A DNA stretch of 64,000 bases from Semisulcospira habei (GCA_036245525.1 BTPG01000003.1:193463127-193527126); one strand, 5' to 3'. Shown: positions 42,938-55,919, numbered from the stretch's first letter. A program made the numbers and translations. Notes: a model not told the origin generated them from the sequence alone.

Positions 42938-43199
42938 ACAAAGACTAGAAAATCCAAATGAGCGTCCAGTGGCATGGGATGGACTATGACAAAATGAACA
43001 TCAAACAAGTGACGAGATGTCTCAGAATAAATAAGTTTTTAATAGATATGAACAAGCAGACACCGACACAGCAGAAAGTCTTCCGGCATAATTTCAAAGT
43101 GTGACTGCAAGCATCACTAGCTCTGTGCTTGTCAGTCCCGGCTACTGAATACAAAGCAATAACAAGAAACTAAAAAGATTACAAACAATAATATACAGG

Positions 43200-43376
43200 G
43201 GCGGATCAATTACCTTGGGGAGGGGGGAAGGAGGGAGAGGGGGGGGGAGAGGGAGGGGGGTGTCCAATTTTTTGTTTGGGACCTCCAACCTGATGCAAAA
43301 GACACCCCCGACGCTAGACCTTGCTTCCAGGAGCCGAAAAATCGAAAAGGAGGGGGTGAGAGGGGGGGGGGGGGGA
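43200..43376. repeat. G-rich repeat
   Basis: Runs of G with CCTTGCTTCCAGGAGCCG, i.e. a distant unit of the 41680-42400 minisatellite. Confidence 0.75.
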
Positions 43377-43429
43377 TGTGAGGGCATACACTCGGTTTCA
43401 GTACGGTTGGAAATTTGCTAAATTTACAC

Positions 43430-44040
43430 ATGCACGCTTTATATTGAATCCCACTTTTGCAAGTGTCAACCCAGCGCGCAAGACCATCGGGCCGACGTCG
43501 GCCCGATGGCCTTTTGCTGACTGGGAATTGTCTTTTTGTAATAAGCTTCAAGGTTACAAGAAACCAAGTCAACTGATCACTTCACCTGTCACTGCGTATA
43601 AAGCACTGAACACACTTTGAACAACTGCGGCCCACGTCGGCTCGATGTTTGCGGATTGGGAATTGTGTTTTTTTTTTTTTTTTTATCAGCTTCAAGGTAA
43701 CAAGGAACCAAGTCAACTGATCACTACACCTCTCACTGGGTATGACGCATTGAACACACTTTGAACAGAACACTTGGAATTCCGCACTGCAAATCCATTG
43801 GTTTTACAGAGTAGCATCAGACAGTTCGAACAGCATAATTTACAATTTAGATTGAGTCCCACATTTTGCAAGTTTCCTCTGTCTTGTTATCACCAGCTTC
43901 AAGTTTTCAAAGAACCAAGTCAACTGAACATTAAACCTGTTACTGACGTAACACAATGTGAATAGAACACAGGGAACTCTGCACTACAAATCCAAAGTAG
44001 CATCAGACAGCTCAAATAGCATTACAGCGTAATATTTAAA
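43430..44040. repeat. Three diverged tandem segments, about 200 bp each
   Basis: AACCAAGTCAACTGATCACT recurs at 43562 and 43706 and as a variant near 43914, each near GCTTCAAGG and followed by a CACTTTGAACA-type segment. The first unit has an H8 palindrome inserted at 43478-43517. Confidence 0.8.
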
Positions 44041-44429
44041 ATAAAATTAATAGTCTTCCACTTTATTATTTTTCACATACAGACGAATATTCTTGACAGC
44101 ACATACTACAATTGAATATAGTTTTCCAACACTATAAAAAGTGTGAACATGATCCTTTCGCTGTCTAGTGTTAACAATGACGCACCTGAATGTCGCAAAC
44201 CCACGTCTTGCATTTTCAGGATAGAAATCACAGAAACTATGGTCAGAAATAGCCACTGCACCCAATACCGCTTACAAAGAACATATAAAACACGTAACAT
44301 TGCTTAAGAATTTACGACTGTGGCCTTATTGCTCGATCATCTGCAAATCTAAGGCAGCCTAATGAGAATGCTAATTTGACTGCCTGTGGGTTGCAGATAA
44401 GCCATAAACATCATCATCCCGTTTTCGAT
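44041..44429. other. Spacer without a gene
   Basis: No supported feature. Confidence 0.4.
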
Positions 44430-45065
44430 GCAGATTACTTCAATTCTACTCTACCATACTCCTCTATGACTCCATGGCTTTGACCCAATACCGGCAAATT
44501 ACTTCAATTCCACTCTACCATAATCCTCTATGACTCGATGACTTTAACCTAATACCGGTAAATTACTTCAATTCCACTCTACCATAATCCTCTATGACTC
44601 GATGACTTTAACCTAATACCGGCAAATTACTTCAATTCCACTCTACCATAATCCTCTATAACTCGATGATTTTAACCTAATACCGGCAAATTACTTCAAT
44701 TCCACTCTACCATAATCCTCTATGACTCGATGACTTTAACCTAATGCCGGCAAATTACTTCAATTCCACTCTACTATAATCCTCTGACTCGATGACTTTA
44801 ACCTAATACCGGCAAATTACTTCAATTCCACTCTACCATAATTCTCTATGACTCGATGACGTTAACCTAATACCGGCAAATTACTTCAATTCCACTCTAC
44901 CGTAATCCTCTAAGGCTCGATTACTTTGGCCTAATACCGCAAATTCCACTCTATCATAATCATCTATGACTCGATGACTCAGTTTGACCCAATACCGGCA
45001 AATTACTTCATTACCATAATCTACCATAATCCTCTATGACTCAATGACGTTAACCTAATTATTTT
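44430..45065. repeat. 64-bp tandem satellite, about 10 units
   Basis: Unit begins ACTTCAATTCCACTCTACCA and contains CTCTATGACTCGATGACTTT and TAATACCGGC. Inner units are nearly identical; the last two are diverged and shortened. Confidence 0.95.
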
Positions 45066-45194
45066 AACCTAAAAAGTAGTGCTCGGGGAGGCAGCTCTCT
45101 CGTCCCGCTCATTGTGTCATGCGTCGAGCTACTAGTAAAGTTTCGGTTGCAAAGAACGACGCCCAACAACGAACGAGTGCGAAGTCACGGCGGC

Positions 45195-45350
45195 GATAAG
45201 CATAGACAACACTCCAAACATCTCCAAGAGGCATATATGCTCATGAGCCCTGCGGGCCCATGAGGATCTATGCCTCTTGGAGATGTTTGGAGTGTCGTCT
45301 ATGGGGGCTCATGAGAATCTATGCCTCTTGGAGACGTTTGGGGTGTCGTG
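45195..45350. mobile_element. H2-derived hairpin with a repeated right arm
   Basis: The arm gaggatctatgcctcttgga followed by gatgtttggagtgtcgt is present twice in a row on the right (45262-45305 and 45313-45355). Confidence 0.7.
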
Positions 45351-45574
45351 TATGCTTATGGCACAAGCTGATTGTGCGCCCTGTAAAAGAAGCCTCTCTA
45401 CGTAGTATGAGGTCGAACAGGACAATAAAGTACCCGGTGCCGCCGGTCAGAAGGGACAAAACCACACAGAACCTATTTTGGCGAGGGAAGAACGCGCCCT
45501 GTCGTACTGACCCATCATCTCACTCTGGGTCTGCACGCAAACACGTAGGAAGAAACAGACGTTGTTCGGAAATC

Positions 45575-45790
45575 TGTAGGTATAAAAATTGCACGTTTTT
45601 CAACGAAAAAAAGTGTTGTAAAAGTCCTGACGAACGTGTTCCTCAGGGCTTTTAATCCATATGCGTCAAAGACGCACAGTTTTTTTTACCTGTGTTTTAA
45701 CGAAAACAGGTGTTTTAAAAGCCCTGATGAACATGTTTGTTCGGGCTTTTAATCCATTGTTTCGTCAAAAGACGCACAGTTTTTGACCTA
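45575..45790. repeat. Two tandem units of about 100 bp
   Basis: GGGCTTTTAATCCAT and AAAGACGCACAGTTTTT occur in both units. An ORF over the left flank (to 45655) shows no recognised domain. Confidence 0.75.
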
Positions 45791-46750
45791 CGAAGGGCTT
45801 TTCAGAAAATATGAGTCGAAGCTGAATTGAACAAGACAACATGTGCTGTCATATTAAGAGCAAAGTCTCGCGTACGTCATGACAAAATATCGAAAATGTT
45901 TTTCACCGGTTTCGAGATGTAGCATTTTTTTTCCAAACGTCACTTTTGGATACTGGCTCCCCCAAGATAGCTGTGGGGCTGGGTAGCTCGGGAGCTCTCC
46001 TAAAATTGCAGATTTCGCTCTCAAAAGGCAGTGTAATACAGCTGGATCGTATCACACATTATGTAACACACTCTCCTGCGTCAACGGACACGTGTGCACA
46101 AAAGTGTCTGGTAAAAGGTGTGGTCAATGAAAAGGTACGGGCACACGTGAAATTGAAACTTGACCTACTTTCAAAATACTGACGTCACAATACGAAGTAA
46201 TTTACGTCAAGAGATTATAACGACTGTGCTGTGGCTAGGCGTGTGCCAAAGCCAACTCACATCGGATTACTAGAAACAAGACGGTGAGTAAGAAATAGAT
46301 TCTTACATCGGAGAATCCTACTCTCCTGGTCTTAAAACCTTCTCCTACTCGCTTCCGCTCGTATTGTACGGTTTCTAAAACCACTCGAGTGAGATGTATC
46401 ACATAAACACCAAATAATATAAGAATCTGTATTCAAGACATTACAAACATTATTCGTCAACTAAAGTTACTGGAGTATTTACAGATAAAAGAGTTCTGAC
46501 ATGGGTGGTAATAGAGCCCGTTAGTTCACTAGCAAATACAGTCGTGCTTGATATCGTCTACGGCGTCTGGGCATCACGTTCTCGAGTGAAAGGCATAGCA
46601 AAGCAACTGAACGCGCAACATCCCTTGGTATGATTCAATCTCTCAGGTTGAAAAGTTTGCTTAAAGCGTAGATGTGTGGAGCCTTTGCCGTGATCACTCA
46701 CTCTCATATAAGAAATAAATCAAGGTGTCAGTATTAGCTTGCTGAATGTA
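45791..46750. other. Spacer without a gene
   Basis: No supported feature; several TGACGTCA-like sites are isolated. Confidence 0.4.
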
Positions 46751-46964
46751 TTAACTCATTCAGCCCGACGCACGTATTTCCCAAATTTCGGAGGCATCAT
46801 CTAACGACTATGCACCTGTTGCAGGAGATGTATCGACCATGACAATTCAAGGGTAGTGCCAGATTAGCTTGGCGCCGATGGGCGCCAAGCTAATCTGGCA
46901 CTACCCTTGAATTATCATGGTCGGCCCATCTCCTGCTGTAGTGCGTCAGGGATGAATGGGTTAA
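46751..46964. mobile_element. H1 MITE, full copy
   Basis: TTAACTCATTCAGCCCGAC to GATGAATGGGTTAA, hairpin arms nearly perfect around 46875. Confidence 0.9.
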
Positions 46965-47037
46965 AACAATCGAACACCCCACCTCCCTCCCCATCCCCCA
47001 TCCCACTCCAGACCCGCCCCTGCTTCAACCACCTTGG

Positions 47038-47267
47038 TTAACTACTTAACTGTCGGGGCAGAACCAACGCTACCCATGTGCAAGAGACATAAACCCTCAT
47101 GAGCCCCCGCATACGCGGGGGCTCATGAGGATTTATATCTTTTGTTGGTCCTGCGTTCTTGACGCCTATTGTTGGTGCCATTTAATCAGTGTTCTTCACG
47201 TGAATGTCGATTAGTGTGCTGTGGTTTTAGACGCGAAATTCGTGATCAGTGGCAGTGATGGGGTTAA
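47038..47267. mobile_element. H2 MITE, full copy
   Basis: TTAACTACTTAACTGTCGG to GGCAGTGATGGGGTTAA, hairpin 47080-47145. Confidence 0.85.
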
Positions 47268-47741
47268 TTGAACGAGGAAAGCAGGCTTCCTTGAAGAATT
47301 GCAGACACCTTGGGATACAGCGATCTACTCCGTCGCAGGCTTTCGATTGCTAAAATTCGCCGACACAAGGGGTTATCAAGACAAGAAGATATTGCGAACA
47401 ATTAATTTTACCCTGCATTGCCTAGAGCAGGTTCATTTAATCTGCCATGGAGGAATATTCACTGGTGTGCCAAGTTCGATTAAAGAAAAAAAAAATCGTT
47501 TTATTTGATGCCAGCTAGCGAACCAAATTTCCACTGTTTCTCGTGGGCAGTAAATTATTCTGATTCATAATCATACTTTTAGTCTTATTGTCATTTTTCA
47601 TGCTCCAAACTGTTGTGATCACGTATTGTTCCACGTTGTATTCAAAATATATAACGCAAAAAGACTGTCGTCTTTCTTTTCGTCTTAATACGCACAAGCA
47701 TGCAAGCCTCAACATTTACTGAAATAACAAAATCCAAACAT

Positions 47742-47834
47742 CCGCAAGAGACATAGATCCCCATGAGCCCCCGCATCCTGCGTCCTGCATCCTGCATCCT
47801 GCGGGGGCTCATGGGGATCTATGCCTCTTGCTGT
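47742..47834. mobile_element. H2 hairpin with a TGCATCC repeat in the loop
   Basis: The loop carries four GCATCCT/GCGTCCT-type units; other H2 copies have a 4-6 nt loop. Confidence 0.8.
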
Positions 47835-48206
47835 AAACCATTTAATATCCGCTTTCCTTGGACGATGCAGTTTTTAAGTTATAGTCAGCGAGCATTGTCG
47901 TTGTCACCCAAGAATCACAGACCCCCAACAGCACAATGACACTGCGGAGGTTGAATGACGAACGACACCTATTAATGGTCCAATCTGCATCTGTTTCCCC
48001 ATTGGCGGGTAAGGTCATTAAGCGTGGAATAATCGGCTTGCGACGTCGACGTGAGGTGGCTGTCTCAACGAGTTGCATCGATCTGAGAACCTCTGGCACC
48101 AAGCAGCCAAGCACTGCCGTATGGGAAACGGTACGGCCTGGTATGGTCCACCAATCTTTATTATTGAATATTAGGGCGCAACTGTGACTGTATCATATTA
48201 ACAGCG
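47835..48206. other. Spacer without a recognised gene
   Basis: Overlapping ORFs of 83-90 codons on both strands between 47842 and 48187; no domain recognised. Confidence 0.35.
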
Positions 48207-48310
48207 CGCAGAAGGTCATCGGGTCGACGTCAGCTGCTGTGGGCCCACGCACGGAGGTGCGCGGGCCAACAGCGGCCAACGTGGGCCCGAAAACATTTTT
48301 GCGCGCCGTG
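48207..48310. repeat. H8-related hairpin, long form
   Basis: cgcgcagaaggtcatcgggt at the left and gggcccgaaaacatttttgc at the right, with a smaller inner palindrome gcacggaggtgcgc-type. Confidence 0.65.
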
Positions 48311-48460
48311 TTTGATTTTGAAGGATGAACTTGTCGAGCAGGCTAAATCTCTCAGGGCTTGAGTTTTAGCGTGTTTCTTGGGATCATATTTTAATTTTCA
48401 GAAACATTTTTATCATAAGTGGAGCATGCTGGGTTTCCTTGGGCATACACTGGTCTTTTG

Positions 48461-48615
48461 GGGAGCTGAGTGGCTCGGTGGTAGAGCGTTCAAATCGTCT
48501 CTCGTCCGAAAGATCGCGAGTTCGAATCCAGATAGGGTCACAATTTGTTCAGACCTTATTCGGTACGCCGTCTTTGAAATCACTTTCTTGGTCGACAAAA
48601 GACGTTAACCCCCAA
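48461..48615 (+). mobile_element. tRNA-derived SINE (SINE-B)
   Basis: GGGGAGCTGAGTGGCTCGG with A-box region GGTGGTAGAGCG, B-box GAGTTCGAATCC, then a body ending AAAGACGTTAACCCCC. Sister of 3965-4115. Confidence 0.8.
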
Positions 48616-48639
48616 ACGTTCAACGTTCAACACTGGTCT

Positions 48640-48792
48640 GGTACGCATTTACGGGAGCTCATGAGGATCTAGATGCCACTTGCTGAAAACCACTGTGTAT
48701 CCGTGTTCCTTTGACGGCTGGCAAATCTTTGACGCTGAATTTACAATATTTTCAAAATCAGCCCGAGTCCACCGGCAGCGAAGGATTTAACG
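48640..48792. mobile_element. H2 MITE, right half
   Basis: Only one hairpin arm remains (gagctcatgaggatctag). Includes CTTGCTGAAAACCACTGTG, the segment expanded at 4250-4636. Right end gcgaaggattTAA. Confidence 0.65.
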
Positions 48793-48994
48793 TTTCCTAC
48801 AAAAAATCTTCCTACGCATCCGTGCAGGAACTAGAAGATCGGCGTTGATTGTTTCGCGTAGACTTTCTGCGAGCCAAAAGACCTCCCTCCGACAGAAAAT
48901 AGATCAGGGGCGAGTTTGTCGCGCCAGCAACATCTGCAGGAGCATTTCTGAATTTGTACGAAGAACACTCGAAGTGACATGGTTGAGAGAGTGT

Positions 48995-49096
48995 TTAACC
49001 CCTTGACTACTACTGACGATACCGATCGGCGGAAAAGACGCGCATTTGCGCGTCATTTCCGCCGAGCGGTATCGTCAGTAGCAGTCAAGGGGTTAA
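48995..49096. mobile_element. H5 element: 102-bp near-perfect palindrome
   Basis: TTAACCCCTTGACTACTACT to its complement with TTAA at both ends; centre gcgcatttgcgc. A degraded second copy follows to about 49193 (ccgagcggtttcgtcatcag, ending gcggTTAA). Confidence 0.9.
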
Positions 49097-49193
49097 TATT
49101 TTCACGAATTTTCCGCCATGGCAGTAAAGAGTAACCGCGTCTTTTCCGTGAAGTCCGCCGAGCGGTTTCGTCATCAGCAGGCAAGCGGTTAAC

Positions 49194-49954
49194 TTTATTT
49201 ACCGTTGTAAGTGTTAAAAGGTGAAGACTATTGAAAAGGACCATGACAGCTGACGCTTGCGAAAAGATTTACGACTGCATCCAATCACAGAATGAACTCC
49301 CAAGACCTCGTCTGTGTGAAGAACTCGCAGACCAGTAAGAAAGCGTCCGTCTTCATGAGCCGTAAAGTCTGAATTTGTCCACCAGGGCTGACAGTACATG
49401 GTGAAAACCTGCCACCTGATAAGGTACGAATTTTGTTTATTATACTTTCAGGACAGTTTCAGGGGTGGAGAACAGGGTGCGATTTATACCTAATAATGAT
49501 ATTTCCATCCCAACGCATCTTGTTTTCTGTCGTACTGTGCGTCTAGTTAGGAACAATGACGTGGTGTTTTGTGTTATTTTTTACAGTGATAGGAATAAAC
49601 ATTATTTGTTTCTTATTCGAACAGGGACATGAATGTTAAAAGCAAGAGGCGTAGATCCTCATGAGCTCCCCGGAACTGGGGTGGGGTGTGGGGGTGTGGT
49701 GTGGGGGTGGGGGGAGGGGTGGGGGTGGGGGGTGGGTATGCCCTATTAATCCTAATGCGTGATTGGCGTTTTATCGGTTCTCGCGATTCGTGATTACAGT
49801 TTTGTCGCCCTCAGTAAAACAAAATGAGGATTTCATCCCAAAGACTACCGTATTGTTTGAAGCTCACATGCGTTTATCTTTTAGGAACATTCAAAGTTGT
49901 TCATATTTTTAGGCTTATTATGCTGATCCATTTCCCTCCTCTCTAAGGCAACCT
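49194..49954. other. Spacer without a gene
   Basis: Contains an H2 remnant at 49640-49670 and a G-rich segment at 49675-49735. Confidence 0.4.
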
Positions 49955-50170
49955 CAGATCAACACACACGTCGGCGCACACAAATAAAGACGGACGCATG
50001 GTGCTTCCCGCCATTAGTACGCTCTGTGGGCTCGTGTAGCGACAGAAATTCATCTTCTTCTACTTTTTAACCCACCCTCTGATCCACACACGCTGGCACA
50101 CAGAAATAAAGACGGACACACGGCGACTCCCGCCATTCGTAAGCTCTGTGGACTGGCGTAGCATAGCTAT
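49955..50170. repeat. Two tandem units of about 125 bp
   Basis: AAATAAAGACGGACGCATGG and aaataaagacggacacacgg with shared CTCCCGCCATTCGTAAGC-type flank. Confidence 0.75.
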
Positions 50171-50344
50171 TCTGAAGAAGAATGATAGCACGAGCATCGA
50201 AATGACGTCATTTCAACCTTTACGTCATGGCATCATTAGTCCCACTACGGCGTGTTCATATTGACGACTCGATGTTATACGTCACTCTTCGCAGCACTAA
50301 CATTTCACGTATTAGAGGATCAAACTTGGCAATTCTGTTGCTGA

Positions 50345-50695
50345 TTTTAATGCGTAGTGCTTACAGGTCACAATTTTGACATAATCCTACCCTATGGCCG
50401 GGACAAACAGCAGGCTTATGCAAACACTATTTATGAAAAATCAGCCTGGTATTAACGAGAAGATAGCCTTTTTCGTAAAAGAAAAAATAATGTTATGTTA
50501 GCTGTTTTACAAATGACTCCGAAAATGTGGTGTAGAAAAGTGTCTGATTTTCACACATAGGGCATACAGGTCACAATTGACCTAATAGTAGCCGACAGCC
50601 GAGACAAACTGTAGGCTTATGTAAATACCGTATACAAAAAATAATGCGATTATTAATGAGAATAATGTTTTTATCGTAAAAAAAGGATTCTATTG
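50345..50695. repeat. Two tandem diverged units of about 200 bp
   Basis: ACAGGTCACAATTTTGAC and acaggtcacaattgac, each followed by gacaaac.g.aggcttatg and a polyA-rich end. Confidence 0.7.
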
Positions 50696-50740
50696 TTGTA
50701 AAATTAACCCATAACACGTGAAATTAATCCCCAAAACGTG

Positions 50741-51233
<493 letters not shown>

Positions 51234-51443
51234 TAGATCCAGAAAGAAATGGAGTGGGAGAAAAGGAATGACAGACCTATCATTTTGAGCCTTCTACTGA
51301 ACACCAAATGCATAAAGCATTAGGGACTAACCCCCCCTCCCCCCAAACCCCCCATAGGCGCCCCGCAATCCGCTGGAGAATATCCAGTCCTCCCCCCGAG
51401 ACGGGATGCTAGTAAATAGTCCCAAACAGATATTGGACATGCT

Positions 51444-51557
<114 letters not shown>

Positions 51558-51984
51558 CGCTTTGGCGCCAAAAATACGATCTCTAACAAGGTCTGACGTC
51601 ATTTTTATCTGATTACTTCTTTGCTCCGCCAGCCAACAAACGTCATGTGCATGCTCCGGAATGCGCTCCGTCCAGCCCCATTTCAAAGTCTACGGTATTT
51701 TCAATATGGTAGACAACAAGGATTCGTCGTGAAAAGTGAGACCCAAAATAAGATCTTCGTGATCCGCGAAGACGTCCTGGTATTTCTTGAACCGTGAAAA
51801 GTCTGTATTCACTTTGTAAATTCTGACCCCCCCCCCCCCCCCTCCTACTCCCACTCCCACCCCGACCCCGCCCTTTTTCTATTGTCAAAGAGAAAGCGTC
51901 TTCATCGTTTATTTTTCCATCATGAACGTGAATGCTGTGTAGGGATTTGTGAATCCCCTTTCAACAGACATCTAGTTGACACAT

Positions 51985-52023
51985 GCTATTTCAGTGTGTG
52001 TGTTTGTGTGTGTGCGTGCGCGC

Positions 52024-52078
<55 letters not shown>

Positions 52079-52101
52079 CGTGTGTGTGTGTGTGCGTGTG
52101 T
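51985..52101. repeat. (GT)n/(CG)n microsatellite
   Basis: GT repeats with an inner run of alternating GC (about 52016-52038), a sequence type that favours Z-DNA. Confidence 0.93.
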
Positions 52102-52257
52102 AGGAATATTTAGTGTCCTTGTTATATTGTTTTTATGTGCCGCAGTTTTGTTTTATTTTATTAGGCTATTATTTGGATGATATGTTAATCATTTGTGAAG
52201 CGGTCAGTGCTTTTTTGAGGTTAGGCGCTATACTTAGTTTTAATGATTATTATTATA

Positions 52258-52266
52258 TATCTTTTA

Positions 52267-52333
<67 letters not shown>

Positions 52334-52335
52334 GA
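52258..52335. repeat. (ATT)n microsatellite
   Basis: About 70 bp of ATT; no adjacent SINE body was recognised. Confidence 0.95.
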
Positions 52336-52723
52336 ATACTGTTATCATTAGTAATATTATTGTTATTTATAGAACTGTTTTATGCCTATGCTTACAATTT
52401 CAACTGTGAAGGCTATTTTCTTTAGATCTCAAATGCGTCGAAAAGATACGCAGCTGTATGGACCATGCAGCTAATGAACGCTTTACGTATTTGTATCAAC
52501 TCAGGAGATCGAACATTTTTTCCTGTAAAGTCTACACGCGATGCATTCAAAATGAAGTCTGAAATAGCTGAAAATAGACTTGAAAGTGACTTGGAGATAA
52601 AAGCATGCGCTTAATTAGAAATGTTTTTCTTCCGGTAAATGCGCTGTATTTTACAAAATTAAACGTCCGCCCTCAGAAGCGCGCATGCAGTTAAAACGAT
52701 CTACTCCAGGGTGGGTTTAGATG
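52336..52723. other. Spacer without a gene
   Basis: No supported feature. Confidence 0.4.
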
Positions 52724-52815
52724 TTAACCTTTTTGGTGTCGGTAGCGGTTTTAGTCACGATGATTCCTACAGGAATCATCGCGACTAAAACCGCTACCGA
52801 CACCCAAAGGGTTAA
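52724..52815. mobile_element. H4 element: 92-bp near-perfect palindrome
   Basis: TTAACCTTTTTGGTGTCGGT to GACACCCAAAGGGTTAA, centre gattcctacaggaatc. The best-preserved H4 copy. Confidence 0.9.
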
Positions 52816-53024
52816 AAATTCGCCAGTACAACAGTCCTTCAATACGGTCTCCTCTCAATGACTCAAGCTAAGACCTTTCTACTTTTCTTTTTACAAGTCT
52901 TGTGAGTAGGAACGAAACAGAGGTTTTCTATTGCTCCTCGTGCGCATCGTGGGAACTCTCCTACGAGCGAATGTGAAAAAGAGCAGAAATGACTCTCATT
53001 TTAGGACATTCAAAACTTCATAGG

Positions 53025-53255
53025 TTAACCCCTTCCCTGCCACCGTACGTACACAGTACGTGCATTTTTGTGTCTGAAATCTTGGTTCATTCAATGACCA
53101 AAAGCCAACACCGTCAAAGAAACATGGATACAAATTGTTCTCAGCAAATAGGCATAGATCCTCATGAACCCCCGCATTCGCGGGTGTTCATGAGGATCTA
53201 TATCTCTTGCAGTTGTAGCCGTGTTCACTTTTGTTCTCGGTAGTGAAGGGGTTAA
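53025..53255. mobile_element. H2 MITE, full copy
   Basis: TTAACCCCTTCCCTGCC to GGTAGTGAAGGGGTTAA with hairpin around 53173. Good reference copy. Confidence 0.9.
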
Positions 53256-53335
53256 AGCGTTAGCCCGTTTGTGCGGCAACATTGCAAGACGTACCAAGAA
53301 CGTGTGTAAAGCGGATATAGCGAATTAGTATTCAT

Positions 53336-53420
53336 TTAATAATAATAATAATAATAATAATAATACATGGTATTTATATGGCGCATTTCTCATATTTATA
53401 ATATAACTCAATGCGCAGGC
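53336..53420 (-). mobile_element. SINE/LINE 3' end with ATT tail
   Basis: On the minus strand AAATGCGCCATATAAATACC runs into (ATT)n. Confidence 0.6.
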
Positions 53421-53428
53421 GAAAACGA

Positions 53429-53595
<167 letters not shown>

Positions 53596-53627
53596 CTGCA
53601 GGGGGGGGGAGCCTGGAGCTGATTGCT

Positions 53628-53832
53628 TTAACTCATTCAGCCCCGACACACCACAGGATCGAGCATGATAGTTCAAGGGTGGTGCCAGGATAGCTTGGCG
53701 CCCGTAGGCGCCAAGCTATTCTGGCACCACCCTTGAAATATCATGCTCGGTCTGTCTCTAGAATTGTAAAACAGTCCTTCAGAGGGCAACTTCAAAATTT
53801 GGGGATTTCGGTCCTGGGGCAGAATGTGTTAA
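53628..53832. mobile_element. H1 MITE, full copy
   Basis: TTAACTCATTCAGCCCCGAC to AGAATGTGTTAA, hairpin 53655-53755. Confidence 0.9.
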
Positions 53833-53873
53833 TGCTGCATACGCACCATAGAACTTGTAACTGCGCACTCTGC

Positions 53874-53945
53874 GTGTGCTGGTGTGTGATTGTGACATTA
53901 CGGCAATACATTCTAGGTACTAGGTCCATAATCACAGACCGGCGC
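53874..53945. repeat. H6 palindrome
   Basis: gtgtgctggtgtgtgattgt and inverted end aatcacagaccggcgc. Confidence 0.7.
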
Positions 53946-54025
53946 CAATTTGTCATGCTTTGATCTCCGCAGGTGTTACCTTCAATGTCGGCTGTCGACC
54001 GTCAGCGTCATGCAGAATGTTATAT

Positions 54026-54123
54026 GCTGAGGAGGAAGAGAAATGCGACATTTTTAGAATCATCGGAAACAATAAAGCGTTTCCGATGATTCCCAAAATG
54101 TCGCATTTCTTTTCCTCCTCAGG
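54026..54123. repeat. Hairpin, about 45-bp arms
   Basis: gctgaggaggaagagaaatg and complement around 54072 (gaaacaataaagcgtttc). Only one copy seen in this window. Confidence 0.85.
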
Positions 54124-54296
54124 ATATAATCAAACGTTTAAATGCTGCCGTGAGATGGCCTTCGTCGCCCCCTCGGCGTTCAACCCTATCTGTTGATCCG
54201 GACGAGTGCCTCTTGCTAACAGCTCTTTGTACCAATGTTCCTTGGACGTCCGGTGGTCTAAGGAAACACACTTTGGGTTCACTGACGGCGGAAGGC

Positions 54297-54526
54297 TTAA
54301 CCACTTCACTGTCACCGTACCTACGCTGTACGTACGTGTTTGTTTCTGAAACCTTGGTTCATTCAACGACCAAAAGCCAGCACCGTGCGCGCAACGTGAA
54401 TACAAATTGGTCTCAGCAAGAGGCATAGATCCTCATGAGCCCCCGCAGTCGCGGGGGCTCATGTGGATCCATGTCTCTTGCAAGTTTCATCGCGTTCACC
54501 GTTTTCTTCGGCATTGAAGGGGTTAA
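54297..54526. mobile_element. H2 MITE, full copy
   Basis: TTAACCACTTCACTGTCACC to GCATTGAAGGGGTTAA, hairpin 54415-54483. Confidence 0.9.
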
Positions 54527-54817
54527 GAGTTTTCCCCTAATGTCCAGAGCGACACGTTAAAGCCTTTTTCGTGTTTGGTGGTTGTTTCAGAGCGGTTTAC
54601 CTATGCTCCGAACAACCGCCAAACGCATGCAGCGTTTAACAACTTACTTTCATTTTTTTGCAACAAGTAATTTTATTATGCTGAGGGCCATTATCATCGT
54701 CATCATTGTTTTGGGCCCAAAGCCGCGAAGCGCCCTATCACAATTAGCAAGCGTGTGTGTTACAACATTTATAAAGGAAATCCTTGAAAAATGTTATCAA
54801 GATGGGCTTTGAAGGTA

Positions 54818-55015
54818 TTAACCCATTGCATCCTGAGACTGATTTAAAAAACATTTTTTTTTTCTCCCGTGAAGGCTACAATACAGATTAGGAGATTAAT
54901 CAAACATCAAACATTTAAGTTCAAGGGTGATGCCAGAATAGCTTCTGGCACCACCCTTGAACTATGTCAGTCAGAATAATTTCAAGCAATCATACACCAG
55001 GATGAAAAGGGTTAA
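54818..55015. mobile_element. H1 MITE with deleted hairpin centre
   Basis: TTAACCCATTGCATCCTGAG to GATGAAAAGGGTTAA; the core keeps gttcaagggtgatgccagaa and its inverse, but the GGCGCC centre is missing. Confidence 0.75.
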
Positions 55016-55296
55016 TGTTGGTAGCGTGCACCGCCTCAGGTGGTGAAGCTTTCTAGACGTTAATTACGCGCTGACAAAAACCATTTCGTCTCGCGGTGGT
55101 TGTATTGCGTTGTTGCAATTTATTGTCCTGTAGTTCTGGCGTTTGTCTGTAATGTGAACAAAGTCGGTTTGGTTTATGTTGTCCACGTTATTGGGAATTC
55201 TAATAGTACAGTTAAAATCCTGAATCAAACCTTCCCTTCTACGTCTGTAAGCAAGCGAGCACAAATTCATCTCTCTTCGTCAGCGTCCCAGTAAGC

Positions 55297-55398
55297 AAAA
55301 CCCATCGGGCCGAACTCGACCGCTGTCGGCCCGCGCACGACTGTGTGGGGTACCACTGCGGTCGACTTAGGCCCGATAGCCTTTTGCGCGCTGGGGTA
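55297..55398. repeat. H8-related hairpin, long form
   Basis: gcaaaacccatcgggccgaa to gcccgatagccttttgcgc, with inner gcgcacgactgtg-type symmetry; like 48207-48310. Confidence 0.7.
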
Positions 55399-55399
55399 T

Positions 55400-55919
55400 A
55401 CTAGATATTTCATATCAGGCTCAATTTTAGTTGCTCTGTGCTGAACTTATGTTCGTTTTGGTTTCCTCGGTGAGATTTCATCGTGTGTATGAAGAAATGC
55501 ACATTAACGACATTTATTTTCTTAATATTATTATTTTATTTTTAAATTTAGTTTCCCCCTAATGTCCGCAGCGAGGCCTCAGGGGTAGATAATTTCAGCT
55601 AAGTCGGCCTTTAAGCTTCACTTATGTGCATTAAATAGGGCGTTTCTCTCCAGGAAGCATTTTGAACAAATATTTTTTTTTTCAATACAAGGACCCTCTG
55701 ACATCCTTATAAACAATTTTTTGACAATGTGACAAATGGTACAAATCTCGTGGATGTATCTTGGAGTTTTTACGAGGTTTGTGACAAAATTGCTTTGGGT
55801 TGCCAATTGTTACAAAGGTAGTGGGTACTCCACCAGTGCTGTTACAAATTATGACAAGCAAAGCACTTTAAAGGCTGGTTTTGGAAGTCCACACGCGCTT
55901 TATGATAAATGGTCAAGTT
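55400..55919. other. Spacer without a gene
   Basis: No supported feature. Confidence 0.4.

Noticed and set aside
44430..45065. CRISPR-like regularly spaced repeat
   Set aside because: The whole 64-bp unit repeats without unique spacers, in a eukaryotic genome.
47842..48187. Overlapping 83-90 codon ORFs on both strands
   Set aside because: No domain, no splice logic, and mirror ORFs on both strands suggest chance.
48461..48545. Functional tRNA gene
   Set aside because: It has A and B box motifs, but the same sequence plus its tRNA-unrelated tail recurs at 3965-4115; it is a SINE head.
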